The notes below the pieces were generated by a model. It was not told where the DNA came from. It was given only the letters and a program-made list of their open reading frames with translations, and did no database searches. From Mycoplasmopsis iners ATCC 19705 (GTDB taxonomy: Bacteria > Bacillota_I > Bacilli_A > Mycoplasmatales > Metamycoplasmataceae), in assembly GCF_000701805.1 (NCBI RefSeq), contig NZ_JNJW01000007.1:1-36293 (forward strand): a DNA stretch of 36,293 nucleotides, given 5' to 3'. This document shows, one piece after another, positions 9,680 to 22,090 of the stretch (the first letter of the stretch is position 1; each line of letters opens with the position of its first letter). Both the position numbers and the translations under genes were made by a program.

Positions 9680-11827
9680 CTATAATTTGATTGAACCTTT
9701 AACCTGTTCTTTAGCTTGATTGATTTCGATAATTTCAATGTTTATGGTATCTCCGGGATGGAAATGATCATAAACGTTGTTTATTTTTTTGTTGTCTTTA
9801 GTAATTTTTGAAACGTGAATAAAAGCTGTTTGTTTAAGGCCAATATAAGCAAAAATAGCAAAATCAGTTATGTTTAAAATTGTTCCATCTACCACCATGC
9901 CGGTTTGTAAATCTTCAATTTTAAGAATGTCTTCTTTAATCTTGTAACCTTCTTTATTGCTTCTTATATCTTTTGTTGGATTTATTAATGCTTCAATAAT
10001 TTGTTTTACATCATATATATTGCTATTTAATTTTTCGGCTAGTTCTTCTTGATTTATTTTTTCTAATGTTGCTATATCAATATCTGATAAATCAATGTTT
10101 AATAATTCAACTATTTTATAAGCTAATTGGTAATTTTCAGGGTGAACACTAGTCTTATCAAAAAAGTTTTTAGAGTCATAAATGCGTAAAAAACCAACAC
10201 ATTGTTCATAAGCTTTTTCACCAAGACCCTTAACTTTTTTTAATTGTTCTCTGTCCAAGAATTTATTGTTTACTTTTCTATATTCAACAATGTTTTCAGC
10301 AGTTTTTTTAGTTAAACCTGAGACATGTTGCAAGATGTCAATTGTTGCGCTATTTAAATCAATGCCGACTAAATTGACTACTTTATTTACTTTGAAATCA
10401 AGAGCTTTATTTAATTCTTTTTGATTCAAATCGTGTTGATATTGGCCAACACCAATTGATTTTGGATCAATTTTAACTAATTCATTCAATGGATCTTGGT
10501 ATCTTCTACCGATATTTACAGCTGATCTTTCTTCTACTGATAATTTTGGAAATTCTTTGTTGGCTGATTCTGAAGCTGAATAAACACTAGCTCCAATTTC
10601 AGAAACAATTGAATAACCTATGTGTTCATCAATATATTTGCCTTTTCTTTCTTTAAGAACTTTGGCAACAAACTCTTCTGTTTCTCTTGATGCTGTTCCA
10701 TTACCAATAACAATAATATCAATGTCGTATTTATCTAAAATTTTGTTAACTATTTCTTTAGATCTATTAAATTCGTTTTGTGGCGCATTTGGATACATTT
10801 TTAAAACTTCTCTTAAATCACCGTTTTCATTTAAAACAGCCATTTTACATCCGTGCCCAAAACCTGGGTCAATTGCCAAAATCTTTTTGCCTTTGACAGC
10901 AGGTCACATAAGCATTGATTCTACTTGTTCAGCAAAAATTTTGATAGCTTCTTTTTCTGCTTTATCAAATAAATCATTTTTGATTTCTCTAATTATTGAT
11001 GGATAAATTAAACGATCTAAAGCGTCTGTTAATGAATTGTAAATGATTGTTCCTGTCCTTTTAATCTTGAAAAATTTGTTGTTAAGTTCATATTTAATGG
11101 TATTTTCATTGAACTTTATGTCGTATGAAATAACTTTTCTTTCTTCAGCTCTAGATATTGCTAGTATTCTATGGTTGGGAATTCTATTTACTCTTTCACT
11201 GTGTTCATAGTATATTGCAAAAACTTCTTCGGGATCATTGTCATTTTTCTTTTTCTTTGTTTCTATAGTTCCAAAGTTGAAAATTTGTTGTTTAACATAT
11301 TCTCTAGTTTCTACATCTTGTGAAATTCATTGGCTAATGATGAATTGTGCTTGTTCAATGGCGAATTCAACCGTTGGGACTTTGTCATTCAAATACTTTT
11401 TAGCTTCATTAAATGGGCTAAATTTATCGTCGTTTGCTTCAAAAATTGCTTTAGCTAAGGGTTCTAAACCTAAAGCAATTGCATCAGAAGCCTTGGTTTT
11501 TTTACCAACTTTGAATGGTTCATAAATATTTTCTACTTCTGCTTTTGTTTCAGCTACTAAAAGTTTTTGCTCAATTTCAGGTGTTAATAATTTTGCTTCT
11601 TTTAAAATTGTGATTATTGCTTCTTTTCTTTTATTAAGTTCAACATCATATTGATATAAATCATCAATTTGTTGAATGATTTCTTCATTTAAACCGCCTG
11701 TTTGCGCTTGTCTATAACGAGCAATAAATGGAACTGTTGCTCCTTCTCTAAGTAAATCTAACACAGTGTTAATTTGGTTTTCATTTAGTTGCAATTTATT
11801 TGCAACATTTTTTATTGAATTATTCAT
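9680..11827 (-). CDS. tex: Tex-like S1 RNA-binding protein
   Basis: 715-aa homologue of the transcription accessory protein Tex, a nucleic-acid-binding factor linked to transcription. The N-terminus has the Tex helical domain with VPFIARYRQAQTGGLNEE. The YqgF/RNase H-like domain follows (ILAIDPGFGHGCKMAVLN, IVIGNGTASRETE), then the SEIGASVYSAS segment, helix-hairpin-helix motifs (NLVGIDLNSATIDILQHVSG) and a C-terminal S1 domain (about 650-715). Start ATG 11827 (MNNSIKN) has AAAAGGAGAG upstream, preferred over an in-frame start at 11851. Length is slightly below the bacterial average of about 720-780 aa. Trp residues are TGA. Confidence 0.94.
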
Positions 11828-11883
11828 TTCTCTCCTTTTAACTATAACCATTATAGTACTTTATTAATAATATCTAAATAAAT

Positions 11884-11925
11884 AAAAAAGACTAATTTGC
11901 CTATGAAATAGACTTTTTAGTCAAA
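11884..11925 (-). terminator. Terminator of yigZ-coaE-dnaB-dnaI operon
   Basis: GACTAA / TTAGTC outer stem (11890-11895, 11917-11922) with an inner CTAT/ATAG stem, followed by six T on the minus strand, directly after the dnaI stop. Confidence 0.65.
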
Positions 11926-12816
11926 TTAAATTTCAATAAATTCAAAATTTTTACTTATGTCTCTCATTAATGAACTAGTAATGTGCGAGTTTTTTTCTAC
12001 TTCTTTGGTAAATACATTTACTAAAAAATTAAAGTCATCAGTAGAGGCAAAAATCATCATTTTGTTGTTTTCAATTCGATAACTAATAATTTCACCTAAA
12101 ACATCATTTAAAAAATAATTTCTTGGTCTAATTAATGAAAAATTATCAATTATCAAAATATCAGGTTTTGTTTTTAATTGTTGGATAAAGTGTTCGGCTC
12201 CAATTTTATTAGCAATTAAATTATTTACATATCTTTGTAAATCATTTGCTTTTAAATAAGATGCTTTTAAATTCTCTGAAGCACAATAGTTAGCTATTGC
12301 TTGTAATAAAAAGCTTTTTCCACTTTGTTCAGCCGAATAAACAAAAATATTTTTTAAATTTATGTTTTCCGTATTGTTGGGGTTAGCAATTCAAAACTTA
12401 ATTTTGTTGATAATTTCTTTTTTATTAATTGCTTTGTTCGATGTATTGTATGAAATACTATTAAATCAACATTTATGGTCGGGGTAATTAATTTCAGTAA
12501 AAAGTAAGTTTTTATTCTTTAAAAATTCTTTTTTATATTTTGAATTTAAATGAAAGGTTTTTTTAGTTTGAATACTGCCATCACTTGCTCTTTTTAATGA
12601 ATATTTATATGGGTATTTGCCTGGATTTTCAATTGCCGCAATTGCCTCAAGAAAAAATTCTAAATTCTCTCTAATTTCTTGGTCAGTAATTTCAAATTTA
12701 TTAAATAATTCTTGAAGAAAGCTAAATGATTTTAAGTAATTCATTGTTCTTGAGCTTAATTTTTCATTTGGAAGGTTTTCTAATATTTCATAATTCATTT
12801 CAAAATCTTTTTTCAT
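11926..12816 (-). CDS. dnaI: DnaI/DnaC-like helicase loader
   Basis: 296-aa AAA+ protein that loads the replicative helicase at the origin. The ATPase half has IFVYSAEQSGKSFLLQAIA as P-loop, where the first Gly of GxxxxGKS is replaced by Ser, and ILIIDNFSLIRP as Walker B with Asp but no following Glu. The N-terminal half (about 1-115) would bind helicase. It lies 14 bp after dnaB, the same order as in Firmicutes. Two in-frame ATGs (MKKDFEM) are close together; I use the first. The function rests on family resemblance and context, since mycoplasma DnaI is divergent. Confidence 0.85.
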
Positions 12817-12830
12817 GTTGATTTAACCTA

Positions 12831-13778
12831 CTAATATTGTGATAATAAACCTTCTTCTTTAGTTAATCCCGTCATATATGAAGCTTTTCATAATGTTTTT
12901 TTAGTTACTATATTGCCTTTTTTATTTTTTATTAATGAATCTAAATAGTTTTCAATAGATTCAAAATCATTAATTCCTTGGCTTTTAAAATCTTCTAAGA
13001 TAGTTTGAACATGTGGAATAACTACTTTGCTATTCATTTCATAAGAATATCAAAACACTAAATTAATAATTTGATTTTCAAAACCTAATTCTTGAGCATA
13101 GTCAACTAATTCAAAAACATCATCTTCAGCATCGCATTTTAACAATTGTTCATAATATTTAATTGGTTGAGATTTTAAAATTGCTTCATATAAATTATCA
13201 AATTCATATGTATTTTCCAACAATAAAGAACTTGGAGTTGAAAAAAGATCATTAATAATTTTCTCGTGTTGATCATCTTCTGTTTCAACTTCAAAATCAA
13301 AAATATCATCATATGTAGCTGAAATTTCTTGTAAATCTTCAACTTTAATTAATTCATTAACTTTATGTTCATTAATTAAAGCATTGTAATTTTCTTTACC
13401 AATGATTTCCTTTAATTTTGTGCTTAAAATAGGATTTCTATTAAATGATTTATTGTTAAGCGGTTTTTCTAATTGAAATAATGTAACTTTTCTAAAATCA
13501 TCTTGGTAAGTTGATAATAATGACAATGATTCCAGTTTATTTCTAGCAGCATTTAACTTGGTCGCAGAAATATTTAATAAGACAGCTAAATTATCAAAAT
13601 TTTTATAACCTGTAATTTTACTTTCTACTAAGCTTAGATCTCTTAAGTATTCATATAAAGCAATAGCGTCTGCACCAATTATTGGAGTATAAAACTTGCG
13701 TAAATTTCTTAAATCTTCTCCAGAAATTGAAGTTTCAAACTGGATTTTAAATGAAGAATATTTTAATGATTTATGCAT
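12831..13778 (-). CDS. dnaB: DnaB/DnaD-type replication initiation protein
   Basis: 315 aa. It resembles the Firmicute primosome proteins DnaB/DnaD, which remodel origin DNA and recruit the loader. The N-terminal part (FYTPIIGADAIALYEYLRDL, then KLNAARNKLESLSLLSTY) has the winged-helix DDBH1 pattern. The C-terminal part with EDFKSQGIN and IPHVQTILEDF resembles the DDBH2 domain. Its placement between coaE and dnaI supports the call. ATG 13778 has a strong AAAGGAGAAAA Shine-Dalgarno. Trp codons near 13050 and in the C-terminus are TGA. Confidence 0.85.
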
Positions 13779-13825
13779 AATTTTTCTCCTTTTTTAGCCT
13801 CTAAATTTTTGACCGTAATGCTATT

Positions 13826-14398
13826 TTATAGAAGAGAAATTAGATAATCCATTTTTTTCTGATTTCTTAAAATTGTGCTTATGTTATAAGCATAGATATC
13901 CACAATTGGTTTTTTGCCAAAAAGTGCTTTTTTTATTCTTTTTGGGTCGTTTTTTTGATTTATTCACTTAATTGTGAATTTATCCACACCTTTTTTGTAG
14001 AGATTTTTTAAGCGATTTTTTTCAAAAATTGACACGCATAAAACGCCAGAAAACAAAGAAAAAAAATCATAATTTTTTGAATCTAAATTTGGTATTTCAA
14101 CAAAATCAAATTTTTGGGAAGATAAAGCATTGCCTAATATTGGGTATATACATTTTTCTAATACATTTATATTATTGTTGTTTTGGGCAATTCATGTTTT
14201 GATCTTGTCCTTAGATATGCCATTATCATCATTTAAAAAAGTGCCTATTTCTTGGTTTATAGCCTTAAATAAAAAACCGTCTTTTTTGTATTCTTTTTCA
14301 ATAAAATTATCACAATTAAAAGTTTGATAACCCTGCTTTGTCAAAAAATTTAATAGGGTTGACTTACCTGCCCCGCTTTTTCCAATTATCGCAATCAT
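13826..14398 (-). CDS. coaE: Dephospho-CoA kinase (divergent)
   Basis: 190-aa P-loop kinase; CoaE phosphorylates dephospho-CoA in the last step of CoA synthesis. The P-loop IIGKSGAGKST is at residues 4-14. NCDNFIEKEY lies where CoaE has its D-A-D substrate motif. The C-terminal half is poorly conserved. Its position immediately upstream of dnaB-dnaI, and 4 bp after a YigZ gene, matches the Firmicute coaE-dnaB-dnaI neighbourhood and supports the call over a generic NTPase. Base composition is very AT-rich. Confidence 0.78.
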
Positions 14399-14402
14399 AA
14401 AA

Positions 14403-14759
14403 TTAACTTAGAGCTAATGTAGCACATTTTCTGTAAGCTTTTACTAAACCAGAAGCGCCAAGCTCTTTACCTCCAAAAAATCTAACAACAAACACTGCTT
14501 TGTTTTCTATTTTTTTTAACATCATTACTTCACGAATAGGTTTGCCCGCTGTGCCTTTTGGTTCACCATCGTCATTTGCCCCTGAATTTATCACACCGTT
14601 TTCAATATAAACATATGCATAACAAATGTGTGTCGCTTTTTTATATTCTTTTCTTAAGTCTTCAAGTATGGCGACTAAATCATCTTTATTTTTGATATCA
14701 AAAGCATAACTATAAAACTTCGATTTTTTAATTTCTAAATAAGCAGGTGTTTTATCCAT
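14403..14759 (-). CDS. YigZ/IMPACT-family protein (N-terminal domain only)
   Basis: 118 aa matching the N-terminal UPF0029/IMPACT domain: KKSKFYSYAFDI, ATHICYAYV, NDDGEPKGTAGKPI and VVRFFGGKELGASGLVKAY are all hallmark segments. Full bacterial YigZ is about 200 aa; the C-terminal domain is absent here, which is common in mycoplasmas. The biochemical role is unclear, and regulation of translation or amino-acid stress is known only for eukaryotic IMPACT. I choose ATG 14759 (MDKTPAY) over the further upstream one because TATAAT lies 9 nt before it and the longer version would begin with an improbable hydrophobic leader overlapping the tRNA terminator. First gene of the operon. Confidence 0.88.
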   Translation of the reverse strand: MDKTPAYLEIKKSKFYSYAFDIKNKDDLVAILEDLRKEYKKATHICYAYVYIENGVINSGANDDGEPKGTAGKPIREVMMLKKIENKAVFVVRFFGGKELGASGLVKAYRKCATLALS

Positions 14760-14768
14760 AATTATTAA

Positions 14769-14774
14769 ATTATA
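14769..14774 (-). promoter_or_regulatory. -10 box of yigZ operon
   Basis: TATAAT on the minus strand 9 nt from the chosen ATG, without Shine-Dalgarno. Confidence 0.5.
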
Positions 14775-14821
14775 TATGTTTAAAAATATTAATAAATTAG
14801 CAAATGACAATAGCTTAAATT

Positions 14822-14856
14822 TTAAAAAACAAAGCAACAAAATTTCTGTTGCTTTG
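14822..14856 (-). terminator. Terminator of tRNA-His
   Basis: Perfect 10-bp stem CAAAGCAACA / TGTTGCTTTG (14830-14839, 14847-14856) followed on the minus strand by six T, 27 bp after the tRNA 3' end. Confidence 0.85.
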
Positions 14857-14882
14857 CTAAATTAAAAAAGAAATAAAAAAAA

Positions 14883-14959
14883 TGGGGCGAATGACGGGAT
14901 TCGAACCCGCGAATGACGGGACCACAACCCGCTGTGTTAGCCACTTCACCACATTCGCC
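14883..14959 (-). tRNA. tRNA-His (GTG)
   Basis: Full cloverleaf on the minus strand: extra G at -1 opposite C73, the tRNA-His identity pair; acceptor stem GCGAAUG/CAUUCGC; D stem GUG/CAC; anticodon stem GCGGG/CCCGU around loop UUGUGGU with anticodon GUG; T arm GCGGG-UUCGAAU-CCCGU; encoded CCA at 14885-14883. Both anticodon and T stems contain one G-U pair. Confidence 0.97.
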
Positions 14960-14972
14960 AAATAGCTTAGTT

Positions 14973-14978
14973 ATTATA
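14973..14978 (-). promoter_or_regulatory. -10 box of tRNA-His
   Basis: TATAAT on the minus strand 13 nt before the tRNA 5' end. It shares a 55-bp spacer with the divergent mnmG promoter. Confidence 0.6.
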
Positions 14979-15014
14979 TATCAAATTAACTAAATACATA
15001 TAAAATATTTTATT

Positions 15015-16859
15015 ATGAACAAAAATATTAAAAATTATGATGCTATAGTAGTTGGCGGTGGGCATGCTGGTTTAGAAGCTGCTTTCGCTTTATCTAAAAA
15101 AGGACACAATACTTTACTTATTTCACTTGATAAAAATCGTTTAGGTATGATGCCATGTAATCCTTCTATAGGAGGGCCTGCCAAAGGAATTATCACAAGA
15201 GAAATTGATGCATTGGGTGGAATGCAAGGTTATTGAGCCGATTTAGCTATGATTCAACTTAAAATGTTGAATCAATCAAAAGGTCCAGCGGTTAGAGCTT
15301 TAAGAGCGCAGATTGATAAAGAAAAATATAGTCAATTAGCCCTTGAATACGTTTTAAAGCAACCTAATTTATTACTTCTTGAAGGCGTTGTTGAAGAAAT
15401 TCTTACTGATGAAAATAACAATTTCCAAGGTGTTAAACTAGAAAATGGTGAAACCATTTTAGCTAAAGTTGGTGTGATTACAACGGGTACATACATGGAT
15501 TCAAGGATTTTAAGAGGTTCTGATGTAACAAAAAGTGGACCTGATAATCAGAGAACAACTTCAAAATTAAGTCAATCATTGTTAGAAAAAGGTTTTACAA
15601 TTCAAAGATTAAAAACTGGAACACCTCCAAGAATTTATTCTGATTCAATTGATTATTCAAAAGTAACAGAAGAAGTTTTAGATGATATTAATTTAAGTTT
15701 TTCAAACAGATCAAATGTTAAATTACCAAAGCAAATCGCTTGCTATTTAACTTATACTACACCTGAGACACATAAAATAATTAATGAAAACTTAGATAAA
15801 AGCGCTATGTATTCAGGGTTAATTGAAGGAATCGGACCTAGATATTGTCCATCAATTGAAGATAAAATAGTCAAATTCTCAACAAAAGAAAGACACCAAA
15901 TTTTCTTTGAGCCTGAAACAGCTGATGGTTCTATAACTTATGTAAATGGCTTTTCAACATCAATGCCTATTGAAGTTCAAGCAGAAATGATCAAAACTAT
16001 TCCAGGCTTAGAAAATGCTAAAGTGCAAAAATGAGCTTATGCCATAGAGTATGATGCTATTGACCCACTTCAATTACTTCCTACATTGGAAACTAAAGTT
16101 GTTCATGGTTTATTTACAGCTGGACAAATCAACGGAACTAGTGGTTATGAAGAAGCGGCCGCACAAGGTTTAATAGCTGGAATTAATGCCGGTCAAAAAT
16201 TAGAAAATAAAGAAGGAATTGTAATCTTAAGAAATCATGGATACATAGGGGTTTTAATTGATGATTTAGTAACTAAAGGCACAAAAGAACCTTATAGAAT
16301 GCTTACAAGTAGAGCAGAATATAGATTATTACTTAGAAACGATAATGCAGACATTCGTTTAGCTGATTATGCTTTATCAGCAAATATGATTACTAAAGAG
16401 GAATATGATCAAGTTATCAATAAATACAAAATGATTGATGACAAAATCGAAGAATTAAATAACACTTTCCTTTCTGGAAAAAGTGATGTTGCTGAAAAAT
16501 ACGGTATTTTTAATGGACAAACTCTGTTAAAAGTACTAGCAAGACCAGAAGTTGATCCAATTGATGTGTTAGGTGACTTTCCTTATTCTGATGAATTAAC
16601 CATTATGGTTAGATTACATGGCTATATTGAAAAGCAAAAAAGCGATGCTAATAAAGCTGTTAGATTAGAAAATTATAAAATTCCAAGCGATTTAGATTAT
16701 GACAGTGTTGTAAATATTGCCACTGAAGCAAAACAAAAACTTAAATTAATTCGTCCTTTAACCATTGGTCAAGCAAGTAGAATTAGTGGTATAAATCCAG
16801 CAGATATTCAAATGCTTCTTTTCCATTTAGAAAGCAAAAAACATAATGAAAAAAATTAA
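15015..16859 (+). CDS. mnmG: tRNA uridine 5-carboxymethylaminomethyl modification enzyme MnmG (GidA)
   Basis: 614-aa FAD enzyme that, with MnmE, modifies U34 of several tRNAs. The Rossmann motif [12 protein letters not shown] is at residues 12-23. Family segments [48 protein letters not shown] and [18 protein letters not shown] are all present, and the C-terminal helical domain is complete. Trp codons at about 15235 and 16032 are TGA. There is no Shine-Dalgarno; TATAAA/TAAAAT lies 10 nt or less before the ATG, so the transcript may be leaderless. The 3' end overlaps rlmH by 14 nt. MnmE is not in this window. Confidence 0.97.
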
Positions 16860-17292
16860 ATTAATTGCTGTGGGCTCATTATCTCCAGACATTAAAAAAA
16901 TTTTTAACGATTACATAAAAAACATTCAACACTTTTGTTCATTTACACAGGTTGAAATCAAAGAGTTTAGTGAAATCAAAAATCTTGAAGAAAAAAAGTT
17001 GCGTGAAACTAAACTGATTTTAGAAAATATAGATCAAGGCACAAAAATTGTTTTACTTTCTTTAAAAGGCAAACAATATAAATCTGAACAATTCGCCTAT
17101 GAAATAGTTAAAAACGACAATTTAACTTTTATAATTGGCGGTTCAGATGGAGTTATTGAAAACTTAGTTAATGCGAATTATAAAATTTCATTTTCTGAAA
17201 TGACTTTCCCACATCAATTGTTTAGAGTTATGCTTGCTGAACAAATTTATCGTGCTTTCATGATTCAAAATAATAAAAAATATCATAAGTAG
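16846..17292 (+). CDS. rlmH: 23S rRNA (pseudouridine1915-N3)-methyltransferase RlmH
   Basis: 148-aa SPOUT methyltransferase that methylates pseudouridine 1915 in helix 69 of 23S rRNA. The SAM-binding knot region contains [10 protein letters not shown]. The diagnostic C-terminus is present: [20 protein letters not shown] ending KYHK. Length is close to the family norm of about 155 aa. It overlaps the end of mnmG by 14 nt, so the two are cotranscribed and probably translationally coupled. Confidence 0.95.
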   Translation: MKKIKLIAVGSLSPDIKKIFNDYIKNIQHFCSFTQVEIKEFSEIKNLEEKKLRETKLILENIDQGTKIVLLSLKGKQYKSEQFAYEIVKNDNLTFIIGGSDGVIENLVNANYKISFSEMTFPHQLFRVMLAEQIYRAFMIQNNKKYHK

Positions 17293-17361
17293 TAAATATA
17301 AAATTAAGTTTTTATATTAAAATTAAATAATATATTTATCAAAAGATAAAAAGGAGACAAA

Positions 17362-18795
17362 ATGTCAAACAAAACAATAGTTTTAGATGCTAAAAATTCT
17401 GAAATTTCTAAATTAGTAGAAGTTAAAGGCAAAGATTGAGAAGATTTAGTTAAAAAAGCAAAGAAAGAAATTTCTTCAAAATTAAAAATTAAAGGATACC
17501 GTCCTGGCAAAGCTCCACAAAACATTATTGACAAACACATTAATATGGGTGATGTTTTAAATAGAGCTGTAAACATGTACATTAGTGCAAACCACACTAA
17601 ATTCTTTGACGAAGTTAAAGCTGAAAATAAAAGAGCTGTTAATGTTCCTTCATTAAATGTTGAAAGTATAAGTGAAACAGAACTTAAAATGCAATTTGTT
17701 TACCCTCTTGAAACAGATTTAGACAATGTTGATTACACAAAATCAGATGCTAAATTTGTTTTGGACCCAGTTAATGACGAAGCAATTAACAAATACATGT
17801 CAAGTAGATTAAACTCAGATGCTTTATTAATGCCATTAGGTGATAAAGACTTAACACAATTAGGCGACACAGTGACAATTGATTACAAAGGTTATGTAAA
17901 TGATGAACCGTTTGAAGGTGGGGAAGCTGAAAACTACCCATTACAATTAGGTAGTAAAACATTTATCGACACATTCGAAGATCAATTAGTTGGCAAAAAA
18001 GTTGGCTGAAAAGGCGAAGTTGTAGTTACTTTCCCAGAAAGCTATCCAGTTGCTAAATTAGCCGGTCAAAAAGCTCAATTTGATGTAACAATTAAAGAAG
18101 CTAAAAGACCACAAGAAATTAAATTAAATGAAGAAAATGTTTCATTACTTAACCTTGGTGACAAAGTTAAAACAGTTGAAGATGCTAAAAAAATTATTAG
18201 CGTAATTTTACAAAAACAATATGCTCTTCTTTCACTTGACAAATATATTGATCAATTATTTGCTGATGTAATTGCTAACAATGAAATTAATGTTCACAAA
18301 AACGTTTTAGGAAATGCTATTGCTCAAAAGAAAAATCAAATTAAAGCATTACTTAAACAACAAAATGTTAAATTCCAAGAATACCTTGAATTATTAGGCC
18401 AAAACGAAGAACAATTAGATGAATTAATTGCTAAAGAAGAATTATTAAATGTTAAACGTTCATTAGTAATTGGACACTTAATTGAAGAATTAAGAAAAGA
18501 TATAAAAGTTGAAGAAAAAGATTTTGAAGAATTAATTAAATTCCACGCTTTATCTTCAGGTATTTCATATGATGTTGTTAATTCATTCTTCAACTCAACA
18601 GAGCAATCAAAACAAAGATTAGCATTGCAAATTGAAGACTTAAAAGTTAAACAAGCTATTTTAGCTAAATACAACAGTAAAGGTGCTGAAGAATTTGCTA
18701 AAGCTTTAGCAGATGCAAATAAAGCTATCGATCAATTAGTTGAAGTTAAAGCTACTGAAGAAACAAAAGCTGATGAAGCTAAAAAAGAAAAATAA
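17362..18795 (+). CDS. tig: Trigger factor
   Basis: 477-aa ribosome-bound chaperone and peptidyl-prolyl isomerase. The N-terminal ribosome-docking signature KIKGYRPGKAPQNII is at about residues 43-57. The FKBP-type domain includes GDTVTIDYKGYVNDEPFEGG and QLVGKKVGWKG (Trp by TGA). A long helical C-terminal chaperone domain ends in an acidic/basic Ala-Lys-Glu tail. ATG 17362 has an AAGGAG Shine-Dalgarno; the reading frame before the first TGA is easily missed. It sits alone between rlmH and pepA with its own terminator. Confidence 0.96.
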
Positions 18796-18811
18796 TAATT
18801 AATATTTAAAA

Positions 18812-18838
18812 AATAATGCATTGGGCGTTATTTTTTTT
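18812..18838 (+). terminator. Terminator after tig
   Basis: AATAATGC / GCGTTATT stem (one G-T pair) with a short loop, followed by eight T. Confidence 0.8.
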
Positions 18839-18884
18839 ATAGTGTTGTAAAATTTACATAACTATAAATAATGAAAGGATTAAT

Positions 18885-20258
<1,374 letters not shown>

Positions 20259-20260
20259 TT

Positions 20261-20286
20261 AAAAGTCCCGATTTGGGGACTTTTTC
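20261..20286. terminator. Terminator after pepA
   Basis: Perfect 9-bp stem AAAAGTCCC / GGGACTTTT with a 6-nt loop and T run on the plus strand. An A run precedes it, so it may also stop the convergent minus-strand operon ending at 20299. Confidence 0.85.
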
Positions 20287-20298
20287 TTCGCTTCTTTG

Positions 20299-20733
20299 TT
20301 AATTAATGTTGTTAGCGATTAAACTTACACTCAATTTATAAATTCTGCTTAATGTTTGAATATCATTTGTTCATTGTAGTTTAATATCAATTTCTTGCGG
20401 ACTTTTTCTTTCATAATCAAAATTTAACCTGCCTTGACTTGTCTTAAAATTAGCAACTATATCATTCATAAAAAATGGCACTATTTTGTCATCTAAATAA
20501 GACTCATTTTCAACAATTTTTACAAAACTATAATAATTTTTTAAATTAATATCTGGAAAAATGCTCATGTCTTCGCGATAAATCCCCTTGTTTATAGGTG
20601 GTTGATCTGGTTGCTTATCTAATTTTGTTTTGTTAGAAGTAACTAATGCTACTGGCAAAGCAATAGCAGCTAAACAACCAAAAGCGCCACCAAATACAAG
20701 CAACTTCTTTTTTAATGTTCACTTAAATTTCAT
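20299..20733 (-). CDS. Membrane-anchored protein, unknown
   Basis: 144 aa, not recognised. The N-terminus (MKFKWTLKKK, then about residues 11-31 LLVFGGAFGCLAAIALPVALV) is a signal anchor. The Cys at about residue 19 does not sit in a normal lipobox. The rest is hydrophilic and presumably outside the cell. ATG 20733 has a TTGGAG Shine-Dalgarno placed inside the last codons of the preceding gene (11-nt overlap), so it is last in a coupled operon with the two unknown genes upstream. Confidence 0.65.
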
Positions 20734-22090
20734 TATTTCTCCAATTTATTAATCCATTAATTGATGTGATGTTGCTGCTTAAAAATTCTTCTGATTTGTT
20801 TAAATGAATACTATATTTTAATTCTTCATCAAAATTTTCGTCGGCATGTGTTATTTTTAGTCTTATTTTTCCCGAATCAAAGTCTAATAAAGGTTGAATA
20901 TTACTCTTATTATCATTAACAATTATTTTTATTTTGTCTTTTTCTTTACCTGTTCCATAATAGTCATAACTAATTACAAATGTATTTGTAAAATCTCCAC
21001 TAAAGTTGTAAGGAATTATCAAACCATTGTTTTTTAACTTTTTAGATAAAACCACTGTTTTACTGTCGAAATCATATTCAAAAGGTAAATCCACAGCATA
21101 ATCAATTCATTCTTTAAAAACATCATTTTTATCAAACATAGGACTAATGATAGAGCTATTAAGGTTGTTTTTGTATTGATAATATATATTGTTTAGAAAG
21201 ATATTATAAGATGGCATTCTCATCTTAAATGGAGCATAAGTATGATGAAAACTGTAGTATTTACTGAAGTTTGACACATTTGAACCAAAATCAATTGCAT
21301 CTTTGTTATAAAGAATGTGACTAAAATGAGAATCACATAACTGCGCTTTAGCATTTGATTCATAGTCAAAAATGGTTGTTGCTATATTATTTATAGGTTC
21401 TAAAAAGTCTATTGGTTTAGTTTTGAAAGTTAATGCGTCATAATATGTATCCATTACTGGATTTTCAAAATGCGAACCAAAATAAAAGTGTCATTTATTT
21501 GGAATTTTTATTGAAAGGTCATCCCCCATTTGTTTATTTATTAAATATTCGTCTTTTATTACATTCTTTTTTACTATCTGAAAATGATTAACATCTTTAG
21601 TATTTATTTTATTTTCAAGTGTTATTGAAAAAGTTTCAAAGTCTTGGAATGAAACTCCTAAATCTTCTGGAGTAAACTTAAATGCAAAAACCTTATAGTT
21701 ATCAGATTTTTTAGTATGCATATACATTTTGTTAAAATGCGATTTTTCAATAACATCAAGTCCTAGCCTTGATTCAAAAAGTTTTGAAGAATCTAATCTT
21801 TTTAATAATTTGCCATTTACTGCAAAATTAATTTTCTTTAATAATTTTTCTAATTGATTTTCTTTAATAAATAATGTGGCTAATAAGAAAAATTTGTTAT
21901 CTTGATAGGTTCTTCTAATAGCAACGGTCCCAAGAGATGCCAATCATCTTTCATCATTGTGTTTATTAAATTCTGCGCAATCTTTTCTTATTAAATCTCA
22001 CTTTTCTTTTTGAATTTCGATACTTTGATTTCTTTGCTCATTACTATTTATTGTTGCATTAGTTGTTAAGATAATAGTACAAAAACTCCT
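20723..22090 (-). CDS. Unknown protein; reading frame without a normal start (possible frameshift)
   Basis: An open frame of about 455 codons continuing across three TGA codons; family not recognised. It starts right after an in-frame TAG (22091-22093) and lacks an early ATG, GTG or TTG: the first codons read RSFCTIILTTNATINSNEQ. An AGAGGAG Shine-Dalgarno lies at its 5' edge, so an ATT (22075) or ATC start is possible. Alternatively it is the 3' part of the upstream gene, reached by a +1 shift in the T5 run at 22081-22085. The sequence is hydrophilic, rich in Asn, Lys, Phe and Tyr, and probably extracytoplasmic. Treat the 5' end as unresolved. Confidence 0.5.

Noticed and set aside
14822-14960. 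Further tRNA genes next to tRNA-His
   Set aside because: Only one cloverleaf is present; the flanking hairpin is a terminator.
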